Shown here in pieces: positions 18,311-27,318 of a stretch of 56,854 nt of DNA (position 1 is its first letter; each line of letters begins with the position of its first letter). This DNA comes from Candidatus Heimdallarchaeota archaeon (GTDB taxonomy: Archaea > Asgardarchaeota > Heimdallarchaeia > JABLTI01), in NCBI GenBank assembly GCA_019058165.1, contig JAHLVZ010000008.1, forward strand, positions 1 through 56,854. Reading direction: 5' to 3'. The translations under genes and the position numbers were made by a program. The notes under the pieces are model-generated. The model did no database searches. It had not been told where the DNA came from and was given only the letters and a program-made list of their open reading frames with translations.

Positions 18311-20161
18311 TTAAGATAGGTTGTGTTCTTTAAAGAAAAAGTTCAAGCGATCAATCATTTTTGCAGAATTCTTACACTCTATTGCTCTTGGGAAGACATT
18401 CATATAGGGAATTCGATTGTCTAGAATAATCCATGCTCCTACATCATTTTCTGAGCGAATCATTCTCCCTAAACATTGTCTCATTGTTACAACGGCTTGT
18501 AAGTAATTCATATAATTTGCAGCTTGTTCTCCTCCCCAGAATTTACTATATTCTTTTATGATTTCCTTCAATGATCTCGATGGAGGAGGATACGGTAACC
18601 CAGCAATTATTACTGCAGAAATAAGGGATTTTTCATTTTGCACGATCTCAATTCCCTCAGAAATTTTCCCGCGAGCTGGAGCGATAATTGCCGCCTTTGT
18701 TTTACTGTTTTTCACTTCATTTATTAGTTTAGTAATTGGTTGGTTAGGACGCTCTTCATACTTTGTCTTCAGTAGATTCGCAAAAACAGAAGCTAATTCA
18801 TAGTTTGGTGTAAAGACTAGAGTGTGTCCTGGAATAACTTTCAATAATTGTGATATGGTATCGCAATAATATAGGAATCGTTCTCTTGATCGTTCAGAAT
18901 ATCTCGTTGTTAATTGAGAATCATTTGTAGTCAGAATTATCCTGTTTTTTCCGATTTTTTCGGATAATACAGAGATCTTCTTTGCATTTGGTACTCCGAG
19001 AAAACTCGCAAAATGTTTCAGTGGTCTGAATGTCCCAGATAATAGTATGAGATGTTTTGCTAGCTTCATAGGATTAAGAATTGTTCGTGGGTCTTTTAGA
19101 TATAAAGTATATTTCTTGTCAGATGTTAAATAGCATAAATCGTGATTACGTAGAAATTCACTTACTTTAATTGTATTACTTATTTCTTTGCTGCCTTGAT
19201 TGAATCGTTTTAGTAAATATTGTCTTCCACAATTATTGAGATCTTGAATGTCTTTATCTTCTAAATCCAAAGAATGTAATCCTTCTTGACCTCGCAGGTT
19301 TTGCAGGAGATTTAACACTTTATGTGAACCAATCTCATTGATAGCACGATACAGAGTTTTGTAAGATAAGTTCCCAATGTTTCCTTTTGCGAGATTATGA
19401 GCTTCATCAATAATTATCGTTGTATTTGCCAAGTCAATATTCATGTTTTCAAACAAAATTTCTCTTAGCTTTGTATTCAAAAGAAATGGATAAGTGGTAA
19501 TGACCATATCTGCATCTTTAAGAGCTGTTTTTAGTGCTAAATAGGGACAACCTAGGTTCTCAAGTTTATTTTCTAACATCCAAAGAATTTCTGCAAGTCC
19601 AACGCCTTTTTTGATGTTTTCTGCAATACTGGATCTAACTCGTCTTGATAGCGCGTAAAAATTACCGGATTCATTTTGCATAAAATGAAATTTCTTGATG
19701 TGAGTACAATCAAATAAGCTACATCCAATTTGTGAAAATTGTTTTTTATTGAATTTCGTAACCAATGGACATATATTCGTTTTCCCAACCATTGGTACTA
19801 AAGAGTAAATATTCTGCCCAACTTTTCGATTATAATCATTAATTAATCCTAGTTCTCTAAACCAGGCATCCATTTGTCCTAGCATTTTAGTGAAAATAAG
19901 AATCCGTTCATCCTTTTCTTTCCTACTCAGAATTGCTGATAGAACCGCTGCAGTTTTCCCACTCCCTGTTTCAGCATCAATTAGTAGTGTTTTATGAGAT
20001 GCTTTTTGGATTGCTGTAATAATTGAAAATTGTTCTTTTCGATAATTTAGATAGGGAAAAATATCATTTAACTTAGACCAGAAATTAACAAAATCATCTT
20101 GACCCTGATTACTTTCCGAATTCAATGTAGCAGCAATTCCTTTTGATATTTTTTTAAACAT
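18311..20161 (-). CDS. XPD/Rad3-family Fe-S DNA helicase
   Basis: SF2 5'-to-3' DNA helicase of the XPD/DinG group. Motifs: AETGSGKT (Walker A, about 63-70), IIIDEAHNL (DEAH about 252-255), SGTFRPLKHF (motif III) and GKISEGIEI (motif V). Four Cys between motifs I and II (near 131, 147, 152 and 205: NICP, GCSLFDC, LGCPY) have the order and spacing of the XPD 4Fe-4S cluster. The family acts in excision repair or transcription-coupled processes; which one applies here is unknown. ATG at 20161 is chosen over TTG at 20164, because the TATA element at 20183-20200 places the transcript start almost on the ATG (leaderless). Confidence 0.9.
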   Translation of the reverse strand: MFKKISKGIAATLNSESNQGQDDFVNFWSKLNDIFPYLNYRKEQFSIITAIQKASHKTLLIDAETGSGKTAAVLSAILSRKEKDERILIFTKMLGQMDAWFRELGLINDYNRKVGQNIYSLVPMVGKTNICPLVTKFNKKQFSQIGCSLFDCTHIKKFHFMQNESGNFYALSRRVRSSIAENIKKGVGLAEILWMLENKLENLGCPYLALKTALKDADMVITTYPFLLNTKLREILFENMNIDLANTTIIIDEAHNLAKGNIGNLSYKTLYRAINEIGSHKVLNLLQNLRGQEGLHSLDLEDKDIQDLNNCGRQYLLKRFNQGSKEISNTIKVSEFLRNHDLCYLTSDKKYTLYLKDPRTILNPMKLAKHLILLSGTFRPLKHFASFLGVPNAKKISVLSEKIGKNRIILTTNDSQLTTRYSERSRERFLYYCDTISQLLKVIPGHTLVFTPNYELASVFANLLKTKYEERPNQPITKLINEVKNSKTKAAIIAPARGKISEGIEIVQNEKSLISAVIIAGLPYPPPSRSLKEIIKEYSKFWGGEQAANYMNYLQAVVTMRQCLGRMIRSENDVGAWIILDNRIPYMNVFPRAIECKNSAKMIDRLNFFFKEHNLS

Positions 20162-20182
20162 CAATAGGTAATGCTAATTTTT

Positions 20183-20200
20183 CTTTTAAAATAGCTAATT
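20183..20200 (-). promoter_or_regulatory. BRE/TATA element giving a leaderless XPD-like transcript
   Basis: Minus-strand AATTAGCTATTTTAAAAG. Its centre is about 26 bases from the ATG at 20161, the usual archaeal TATA-to-start-site distance. The 20201-20415 stretch beyond it shows nothing else recognisable. Confidence 0.55.
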
Positions 20201-20415
20201 AGTCATTTAGGTTATAGCTTAACCGAACTGCATCTGTTCTTGCTTCATCGTGTTTTTTTGATTTTAGAATAAATAATATACAAAATCGAAAAGGAAATGT
20301 TAAAACGTAAAAAAATCTATAGAGAGTTTTACTTATAACCTCTTTGAAAGAAATCCTATGATTCAATATTATTCCCTATTAAACATTAGATGAACAAGTA
20401 TTTTAACTTATTTTA

Positions 20416-21978
20416 TTAAAAGAAATCCTCAAGGGAAACTTGTTTCTTATCTTTCTCTTCGGGTTTTTCTTTAGCTTCTTTTTTAGTTTCTTTTGCTGCT
20501 TTTTTATCCGCTGTTTTTTTCGCTTTTCTCTCAGCAGCTTTACGTTTTTTCGCTTCCTCTTTCAATCGTTTTTCTTCTGCTAATTGTTCTTCTTTTTTCT
20601 TTTCAAATTCCAATAAAATCTCTGACCAATCATCACCCATATCGTCAAAACTTGAGAATTGTAATTTATCCATAGATGTTTGATGTTTAATTTTCTCCTC
20701 ATCAAAAGCTTTCATTATTTTCTTTATTTTTCGAATGTTTTCCGGATTCTCTACAAGAGATTTTAGTTGATTTTCGTCTAGTTCCAACCAATAAGCCATT
20801 TGAGCAGCATCGCCAATTTTTCCGTTAAGAACTTGTTTTACTAAATACATTGAATCAGTTCTTGCAGATCCTTTTGAGACATGTGTTTTTTCAGCCATGC
20901 TAGAAGCAATTGAATCTCTTAAAGCTCGTGAAAATCTTGTTTGAGCATACATTCCTATCTTTGATGGGAAAGTATATTGTTTGATTTGTCTATGAGGTTT
21001 ATCTACTTCTACAGCAACGCCACCGGAAACCAAATCGAAGAAGTATGAAAGTAATTTCCAATTTTGCCTTCGCCTGATTCTCCCTAGAAAACGATCTGCT
21101 GATGCTAAAGTTTCATAGGTACTAGCAAGTTGCTCATCACTAGTATGCAAATAGGCATTTTCAAAAATCCAGAGAAGCAGCTCATCATATTTCATTTTCA
21201 CCCCATCAATCGCTCGTTTTCCCTCATTGAAATTCTGTGAATTGAATAAATCTACTAAGGCTTTTTGGATATCTTTTGTTTGATCCCTATAAGTATGAAG
21301 TAATTCTATGTCTGTTGTTTTTCCAGCTTTGATTTGTAAAGCTGTTCCCTCGAGATCATTAATTGCACTTCGTAAATCTCCTTGTGCATTTTCTGCTAAG
21401 AAGTTTAGATTTTCTGCTCCGAGTTCAAATTTTTGTTCCCTACTTATTTTCTTTAAGACTTTCAAGATCGATTCTTTGTGAACAGGATAATAGGCTATTA
21501 CTTTGGATACTTTTCTTAATGCTTTTAATTTTTGATTGTAAGCATCATTCGCAGTGCAAATTATTGGCACGGCAGCTTCAGCAATCACATCAATAAGTGA
21601 TTTTACTCCACCTCTATCTTCCCTTCCAGTTATACCATCAACTTCATCAATTAACAGAATTCTCTTGCCTTTAGCTCCCCCTGTTAATGTTCCTTCTCTT
21701 GCAGAGCTTCCAGCAATTCTTAGGATTGCATCTTTGTTTCGAGTATCACTTGCATTCATCTCTACAAGTTCATAACCGCGTTCCTTTGCCAAAGCAATTA
21801 CACTACTCGTTTTCCCTGTACCCGCTGGTCCATGTAGTAAAGCTACTTTTCGTTGAGCTTTTTGTGACCATGAATCAAACCAATCTCTTAATGCATCTAC
21901 CGCATTTTCATTACCTACAATTTGTCCTAGATTTGTTGGACGATATAATTCAGTCCATGGTAGATTTTTTTCAGACAA
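20416..21978 (-). CDS. rfcL: replication factor C large subunit
   Basis: AAA+ clamp-loader subunit that opens and loads PCNA. It begins WTELYRPTNLGQIVGN; Walker A is GPAGTGKT (50-57) and Walker B LLIDEVDG (about 107-114). The RFC collar region follows, then a Lys/Glu-rich coiled stretch (about 455-510). The last eight residues are QVSLEDFF, a perfect PCNA-interacting PIP box (QxxLxxFF). The 520-residue length is usual for archaeal RfcL. TTG start with GAGGA about 10 bases upstream. The small subunit gene is not in this window. Confidence 0.96.
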   Translation of the reverse strand: MSEKNLPWTELYRPTNLGQIVGNENAVDALRDWFDSWSQKAQRKVALLHGPAGTGKTSSVIALAKERGYELVEMNASDTRNKDAILRIAGSSAREGTLTGGAKGKRILLIDEVDGITGREDRGGVKSLIDVIAEAAVPIICTANDAYNQKLKALRKVSKVIAYYPVHKESILKVLKKISREQKFELGAENLNFLAENAQGDLRSAINDLEGTALQIKAGKTTDIELLHTYRDQTKDIQKALVDLFNSQNFNEGKRAIDGVKMKYDELLLWIFENAYLHTSDEQLASTYETLASADRFLGRIRRRQNWKLLSYFFDLVSGGVAVEVDKPHRQIKQYTFPSKIGMYAQTRFSRALRDSIASSMAEKTHVSKGSARTDSMYLVKQVLNGKIGDAAQMAYWLELDENQLKSLVENPENIRKIKKIMKAFDEEKIKHQTSMDKLQFSSFDDMGDDWSEILLEFEKKKEEQLAEEKRLKEEAKKRKAAERKAKKTADKKAAKETKKEAKEKPEEKDKKQVSLEDFF

Positions 21979-22112
21979 GCTGGTAATTCCTCGTTTGTAA
22001 AGTTACTCTCAAATAATCTCTCATTAATTCTCTTGCATTCTAAGAATAAAAGCTTCACTATTACCTTTGAGATTAAAAAGAAGGAAGGATTGAATCAGCA
22101 AATAGGCTTTTC

Positions 22113-22883
22113 TCATAGCCTTTGAGCTGTTTCAATTTGTAAACCATCTTCTTCCAGATTTACTGGATAGAGTCTGGTGTCATAAATAGCTTTTCGCATT
22201 TTTCTTACTCTGAAAGTTCTTTGAAGTTGATCTGATCTTTCACGTAAATAGAAATCTATAACTCCATCAGCAATATGACTGAACAAAATCTCAGTTTTAA
22301 CATCATGCATGCCTTTAACCATTAATAAGATATGAACTCCACCTACTTTTCGAATTACATTGGATGCAAAGTTTTGAACGAGTTCTCTTACTTGTTCTTC
22401 ATCATAATCAAGTAGTAGATGTGAAATAGAGTTAATAATTGTAAAGGGTTGGGCGGATTTCGCTACGACATTTACAAATTTTGTTCTTAAAAGATTCAAT
22501 AGTCCTTTATCCCAAGCAATTACTGGGGAACTTTCATCACTAGCATATTTTGCCCCATATGCATCAATATAAGTCCAAGAACCAAGTGATTTGTAAGTAT
22601 CGATATTCCAGCCAAAAGTCATCATTTCTAATTCAACCTCTGATGGTGGTTTATCTACTGAAACATAAAATATTTTTTTACCTGCCTTTGCCTGACTCTG
22701 AAGCATTTGTAAAGCAAATATCTCATGTCCTGAACCTGGTTCACCTAATAACAAAATAAGAGAACCATCAGGTATACCTTTACCCCCTATAGCTGTATCA
22801 AATCCTGCAATTCCACTTTTTAAATAAACTCCTTTTACAACTTCGCTTCCGGGTGCTTTAGATGGTATTCTTTGAAAATCCAT
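22113..22883 (-). CDS. KaiC/RadA-like ATPase with Lys-to-His in Walker A
   Basis: RecA-fold protein of about 256 residues with the KaiC-type start (YLKSGIAGFDTAIGGKGIPDGSLILLLG) and GEPGSGHE where GxPGxGKT is expected: the Walker A Lys is His and the following Thr/Ser is Glu. The Walker B strand reads FTIINSISHLL, with Asn in place of the catalytic-site Asp. ATP hydrolysis is therefore doubtful; a nucleotide-sensing or scaffolding role is plausible. The ATG at 22883 with GGAG upstream is preferred over a TTG 8 codons earlier, because the ribosome binding site lies between the two. Confidence 0.8.
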   Translation of the reverse strand: MDFQRIPSKAPGSEVVKGVYLKSGIAGFDTAIGGKGIPDGSLILLLGEPGSGHEIFALQMLQSQAKAGKKIFYVSVDKPPSEVELEMMTFGWNIDTYKSLGSWTYIDAYGAKYASDESSPVIAWDKGLLNLLRTKFVNVVAKSAQPFTIINSISHLLLDYDEEQVRELVQNFASNVIRKVGGVHILLMVKGMHDVKTEILFSHIADGVIDFYLRERSDQLQRTFRVRKMRKAIYDTRLYPVNLEEDGLQIETAQRL

Positions 22884-22959
22884 TTTTTTTATTCTCCAAT
22901 TTAGCAATCTTTCTGGTATATTAACGTAAACCTATTTGAAAACTTTTGTTATATGGCAA

Positions 22960-23868
22960 TTAGTAATCATCTACTTCTTTTGCTCGATCCATCATATGCT
23001 TGACCATATAAAACGGTCCATAGGAGACATAAAAAATCGTTAAAGTAAACATAAATGCAGCAGGATAAATTACATAGGCAAATGGTGTTGCAACACAAGC
23101 TACAATTGTGACTGCGGTTAATCCTAGAAGAAATATCTCTAGGAAATTCTTTGGTAGTTTTGTTGTAGGATACTTAATTTGAACTATCATCATTGTCCCT
23201 GTTAATATCATTAGTAACAAACCAATGATTGGTGTTACAATGGAATCCGATCCAATTTGGTCTTCAATATATAATTTAATTAGTATATAGCAAGCAGCAG
23301 CGCATCCCGCGCCTGGTGAAGGGATCCCTTTAAACCATTTCTTACTTGGAGTTTTCGTGAATCTTACCAACCTGAACAAAGTACAAAATCCAAAGTATAC
23401 ACCGACTAGAACTGAAAACACTCCTAGTATTTGGTGTGCAGGACTAATTGTATTTCTTAAGGGAAGACTTAATGCGATCATTACCGCTGGTGCTAAACCA
23501 AATGAGACAGTATCTGCAGCAGAGTCTACGAACGTACCAAAAAATCCAGGTTTCTTTTGAGCTAATCTTGCGGGTATTCCATCAGTGAAATCAAAAATTA
23601 TTGCCAAAAGTACAAGCCTACCTGCCCATAGAACGAACTTATAATTATCAAGCTCAATACCCAAGTAAAAATTTCTCGCATTTATTGAAACCAAAACAAT
23701 AGCAGCAACTCCACTTGCAAAATTTAGAAACGTTATTGTATTTGCAATAATCGCCAGTATAATGCGTAGAAAACGAGGAAGTTGTGGTGGTTCCCATTTT
23801 GATTCCTTGGTTTCTTTTGCTGCTTGTGAAATTGTATCTTGATTCATGTTGTTTGGTTTTTCAGACAT
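22960..23868 (-). CDS. CDP-alcohol phosphatidyltransferase (archaetidylserine synthase-like)
   Basis: Integral membrane enzyme that transfers a polar head group to a CDP-activated lipid. The full family motif DGxxARx8GxxxDxxxD is present: Asp93, Asp96-Gly97, Ala100-Arg101, Gly111, Asp115 and Asp119. About seven to eight hydrophobic segments follow a 30-residue hydrophilic N-terminus. The Ser/Gly-rich TVSFGLAPA after the motif is typical of PssA-type (serine) enzymes, but substrate cannot be proven. Start ATG with GAGAG upstream. Stand-alone transcription unit on the minus strand. Confidence 0.9.
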   Translation of the reverse strand: MSEKPNNMNQDTISQAAKETKESKWEPPQLPRFLRIILAIIANTITFLNFASGVAAIVLVSINARNFYLGIELDNYKFVLWAGRLVLLAIIFDFTDGIPARLAQKKPGFFGTFVDSAADTVSFGLAPAVMIALSLPLRNTISPAHQILGVFSVLVGVYFGFCTLFRLVRFTKTPSKKWFKGIPSPGAGCAAACYILIKLYIEDQIGSDSIVTPIIGLLLMILTGTMMIVQIKYPTTKLPKNFLEIFLLGLTAVTIVACVATPFAYVIYPAAFMFTLTIFYVSYGPFYMVKHMMDRAKEVDDY

Positions 23869-23967
23869 AAAGCTTCTCTCAATTCAATTATAACTTCATT
23901 TGACTTGATAAATTGAAGTTTAAAGAATATTTCCATTTCTAAAAATAATTTTCCATTGAAAATTTAC

Positions 23968-24423
23968 TTATTCATTATTTAGCTCATCAATTATTTTGAG
24001 AGCTTCATCCACATGCTTCTTTGGGTTGAATTGTGATACAAATATGTGTCGGATTATTCCTTTCCTGTCAATGATATATGTGACTCTACCAGGTATAATT
24101 CCAAAAGTTGACTTCACCCCATAACTAGTTCTTACACTATTATCTACATCACTGAGTAGTATAAATGGGAGTTTATATTTGGAGGAGAAGTTTGTATGTG
24201 ATTCTATTGAATCACCACTGATTCCAATTACCTCTGCTTCTGCTTTCTTGAACAATTCATATCTATCTCTAAAGGTGCATGCTTCGGTTGTGCAACCAGC
24301 TGTTTCATCCTTTGGATAAAAATAGACCACAAGTATTTTTTTGCCAATGTAATCCTTGAGATGAATTGTTTTTCCGTTTATATCCGGTAAAGAAAATATT
24401 GGAGCTTTATCCCCAACACCCAT
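23968..24423 (-). CDS. bcp: thiol peroxidase of the PrxQ/BCP type
   Basis: Cytosolic peroxiredoxin that reduces hydrogen peroxide and organic peroxides using thioredoxin-like donors. It has the YPKDETAGCTTEAC motif with peroxidatic Cys44 and a resolving Cys49 five residues later, the atypical two-Cys PrxQ arrangement. The 151-residue length is normal. GGAG lies about 5 bases before the ATG. Its neighbour downstream of the same strand start region is a thioredoxin-domain fusion protein, so a shared redox setting is likely. Confidence 0.95.
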   Translation of the reverse strand: MGVGDKAPIFSLPDINGKTIHLKDYIGKKILVVYFYPKDETAGCTTEACTFRDRYELFKKAEAEVIGISGDSIESHTNFSSKYKLPFILLSDVDNSVRTSYGVKSTFGIIPGRVTYIIDRKGIIRHIFVSQFNPKKHVDEALKIIDELNNE

Positions 24424-24475
24424 TTTACTCCTAGATTTTCTAGCACTAATTTATAACAACTCCTAGTCAATAGAA

Positions 24476-25969
24476 TTAATCAACAAAAGAGATTTCAAAT
24501 TCACAGAATTTATCCCCTAAACCATGGCATTTGGTTTCGGTGACAATGCAATCTTTACTCGTTAAAATCTGGATTCGTCCAGCTATATATCCAGCCATGA
24601 AATCACAGAAGGTGGTTTCTGAGTCTTTTGCTCCAGAGGACATTGCGCATTCATATATGCGTATTTTAAGCTGATCATCTTCTTCGATTATCTTAACATC
24701 AGATCGTTCTTTTGCAGCTTGAATCATACCGAAATGAAAGAATTTGTTCAAAACATGTAATGATTGGTCTAAAGTTAGTGGCCAAGAATAATTTTCATCT
24801 TCTAAGTAACGTTGTAATATATCTCTTCCTGGACCAAAAATCCCTAGTTGTCTCCCTGCTGCGTAAAGAAGAGCACCAGAGAAGGGGTCAGCCATTCTTA
24901 GGTTTACGATAGCTTGTTGCAGTTTTGTGAAATGAACTTCATTCCCTATATTTCCCCTCTCGAAGACATCCTTAGGACTAATGAATGATTCATGTAATCT
25001 TGTTGAGATGTCATGGAGAATTCCTTGGAAATGCTGACTACGATCTTCTACTATATACTCATCTTGGTATTCTTCTTGAGTTCTTGTAATCTTGTCATCA
25101 GAAACCATTATTTCAAATTCACAATAGGTGTGACCCGTACCAATACATTTGCTTTCATGAACAACCGCATGTTTACCTGTCAATGCTTCTGTTATACCAG
25201 CCATTTCCCCTGCGCTAAAATGACACAAAGGTTCACCAACAAAAGGAGCACCACAAGCACTTGCTAATCCATTAATTCTCAGAACTGCCATATCTTCATT
25301 CAATTTTACGACTTTTGCGGATTCAGCAAGTTTCATTGGAATATTGATTGTTTCATTATCTGAGAAATATTTGACTAAACCTGTCATTACTTCTTCAAAT
25401 CGTTCTTTCGCACGAAACTCAGTTCCAATACTTGGATTTAATGTAATCATCAAATAGGTACCGACACCATATAAACCGACGTCACGCCCAGCTTGATATA
25501 ACAAGTGTGGTACTAATTTATCTAACGCCACGAGTGATACCATCATTTGTTGCATTACTCCGACGTGTAGGTAGTCCCCGATATTTGGACGTATGAATTC
25601 CTCATTCATTATCGAATCAAAACTATTTTTACTTATGGTCAACAGAGTTTCTTTTCTCGCATCAAAAGATTCTTCTCTTTCCATGATTGAACCAGTCACT
25701 CTTTGCCATAACAAGTCTTGAATATCACTTTCAGTAACTAATCCTTGGAGAACAATTTCGTCATCGATCATTACTGTGGGTAAACTTCTAACATTATATT
25801 TCTCAGCTACTTTGGGATATTCAATGACATCTATTGTGCTAATATGACACAAGTCAGAATAATATGTACCTACGTGTTTGTGTACAATTCTCTCAACGTC
25901 AGGGCACGCATAACATTCAGGAGAAGTGAATACAAGCATCCGTATTGGAACATTAATATTATCTGCCAT
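24476..25969 (-). CDS. thioredoxin-like domain fused to two V4R domains
   Basis: Residues 8-90 form a thioredoxin/glutaredoxin-like domain with CYAC (Cys19, Cys22) and the cis-Pro segment RSLPTVMI. Two V4R (4-vinyl reductase) domains follow at about 115-285 and 325-495. Each ends with the V4R Cys pattern: CHFSAGEMAG then ESKCIGTGHTYCEFEI, and CDFMAGYIAG then ETKCHGLGDKFCEFEI. V4R domains bind small hydrophobic ligands or metal through these Cys. The two copies are clearly duplicated. The fusion suggests a redox-controlled ligand sensor or carrier in the cytosol; the reaction is unknown. It is about 50 bases upstream of the peroxiredoxin gene on the same strand, so the two could be co-transcribed. 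Confidence 0.88.
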   Translation of the reverse strand: MADNINVPIRMLVFTSPECYACPDVERIVHKHVGTYYSDLCHISTIDVIEYPKVAEKYNVRSLPTVMIDDEIVLQGLVTESDIQDLLWQRVTGSIMEREESFDARKETLLTISKNSFDSIMNEEFIRPNIGDYLHVGVMQQMMVSLVALDKLVPHLLYQAGRDVGLYGVGTYLMITLNPSIGTEFRAKERFEEVMTGLVKYFSDNETINIPMKLAESAKVVKLNEDMAVLRINGLASACGAPFVGEPLCHFSAGEMAGITEALTGKHAVVHESKCIGTGHTYCEFEIMVSDDKITRTQEEYQDEYIVEDRSQHFQGILHDISTRLHESFISPKDVFERGNIGNEVHFTKLQQAIVNLRMADPFSGALLYAAGRQLGIFGPGRDILQRYLEDENYSWPLTLDQSLHVLNKFFHFGMIQAAKERSDVKIIEEDDQLKIRIYECAMSSGAKDSETTFCDFMAGYIAGRIQILTSKDCIVTETKCHGLGDKFCEFEISFVD

Positions 25970-26181
25970 GGTCCGGCTTCCTATTCTTATTAATCAATTC
26001 TCAGTACTTTAAATTAAGTATTAGGGTCTTTCTTTAAGCTTTTTGTTTGACGAAAAGCTCGGAGAAATCATAACTCAAATGTCTTATTAAACTTAATTTT
26101 TCTTTCGAAAAAACCGTTTTTGAAAACTAAGTACAAAATATCTCTAATTTGTCTAAAATAAATTAGATTGTGGAACTTGAT

Positions 26182-26210
26182 CCTTAGAGGTGAGAAAAAA
26201 ATCTCTAGGG
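26182..26210 (-). terminator. hairpin terminator after the 102-aa gene
   Basis: CCTTAGAG and CTCTAGGG pair over eight positions (one G-U) around a loop that contains a run of seven T on the minus strand. It lies 2 bases past the stop of the gene at 26213-26521. Confidence 0.4.
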
Positions 26211-26212
26211 TT

Positions 26213-26521
26213 CTAAGCTCCTTCTGCTGTAACTTGTTCGAGTAAAGCTATTGCATCCATTAATTCACGTTGAAGATTAATTCCTAACAAACCTGCTAGG
26301 GCGAGAGAACTCATTACTGTTTCAAGCAACTCTTCTTTTATGTCTTCTTTCTGTTCAGCCAACATTGAATCTGATATCATTTGTCCCGCAAACATGTTTA
26401 GCATTCTTTCACCAAGCATTCGCATAGGACTTTCGACACCAGGAGTCGATAATTGTCTTATTGATAATCTTGAATTTATGAGATCCAAAAGTTTGTCTTG
26501 GGTTTCTTGTATGGTTATCAT
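26213..26521 (-). CDS. small helical protein, 102 aa
   Basis: Not recognised. All-helical, soluble and methionine-rich, with helices around 8-22, 30-50, 55-80 and 84-100. No motif or Cys is visible. A TATA-like TTATATAC lies about 33-40 bases upstream on the minus strand (26554-26561). Independent transcription unit, divergent from the leader RNA candidate at 26605-26787. Confidence 0.6.
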   Translation of the reverse strand: MITIQETQDKLLDLINSRLSIRQLSTPGVESPMRMLGERMLNMFAGQMISDSMLAEQKEDIKEELLETVMSSLALAGLLGINLQRELMDAIALLEQVTAEGA

Positions 26522-26604
26522 TTTGTTTTTTCCACCAGATTTACTTTGTTGGTTATGTATATAATGAAGTTCTTATTTAAAAGTATATACTATCAGTGTA
26601 TTAT

Positions 26605-26787
26605 TTAGATGTTACCTTATTTGTATAGATGAACCGTAAAACTTTTAGACAAGTAGTTGTATATTATATTTGGCAATATAAAGCGTAGTTGTCCCCATAG
26701 ATGACATACCGTTAATTTCGAGTTCCACTGGAAATTAAGGGGAGGGGGGCATGTGCGAATATTGCTTATGGTAGCAGGTGAAAATGC
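26605..26787 (+). promoter_or_regulatory. long structured 5' leader, possible cis-regulatory or small RNA
   Basis: A TATA-like TTATTTAAAAGTA at about 26572-26584 predicts a transcript start near 26605, about 180 nt before the ATG at 26788. The leader holds two hairpins: TATATT/AATATA (26660-26665 with 26675-26680) and a perfect 8-bp TTAATTTC/GAAATTAA stem (26712-26719 with 26731-26738). CCCC (26693-26696) can pair with GGGG (26739-26742). A run of six further G (26744-26749) is unusual in this AT-rich DNA. It matches no RNA family I recognise. Confidence 0.35.
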
Positions 26788-27144
26788 ATGACAACCATAG
26801 TCGAAATGCCCTTGCGGTTCGATAGCGCAATAAAGAAAATTATAGATAGTCGGGATGAATTTAGTAAGAAAATAAAGAAAAGCCAGATTATTACCTATTC
26901 CATAGAGTTTTTCCATAGTTGTTTTCTTGATGATCCAAGACATATGAAAGGAATTCATGTTCGATTATACAACCTACAGCAAGATCAACATCCTGAAATT
27001 AATAATTACATGATTTCATGGGAGGACGTTCCCAGAAATGATGAAGAAGATTGGATTGCTTTTCAGTCAAGGATTAATGATCAACTAGAAGATTTTCTTA
27101 GCGAACTCAATGAACACGCTAATGTTGTTAAAGGGTCTCTTTGA
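26788..27144 (+). CDS. hypothetical protein, 118 aa
   Basis: Not recognised. Mixed alpha/beta soluble protein; an N-terminal strand-helix (TTIVEMPLRFDSAIKKIIDS), two Cys-free strands around HVRLYNL, an acidic WEDVPRNDEEDW turn and a C-terminal helix. The ATG has GGTGA 6 bases upstream. Preceded by an unusually long, structured leader. Confidence 0.6.
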   Translation: MTTIVEMPLRFDSAIKKIIDSRDEFSKKIKKSQIITYSIEFFHSCFLDDPRHMKGIHVRLYNLQQDQHPEINNYMISWEDVPRNDEEDWIAFQSRINDQLEDFLSELNEHANVVKGSL

Positions 27145-27318
27145 GCATAGCTTTTTTCCAAAGAATAGCTCTATCCAAGAATCGTTCAATGGGTAATTAC
27201 AAATCTCATATTGTTTTAGGCATACAATGAATTATTCTAAAAAAGAAGATTACAGCAAGTGAGATAACTTGAAGTATTGTTTGAAACACTACTATTGATT
27301 TGTATATGATGTTTGAAA

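Noticed and set aside
26617-26958. Minus-strand frame of 113 codons over the leader and the 118-aa gene
   Set aside because: Composition unlike a protein, no ribosome binding site, and it overlaps the better-supported plus-strand gene and its structured leader.
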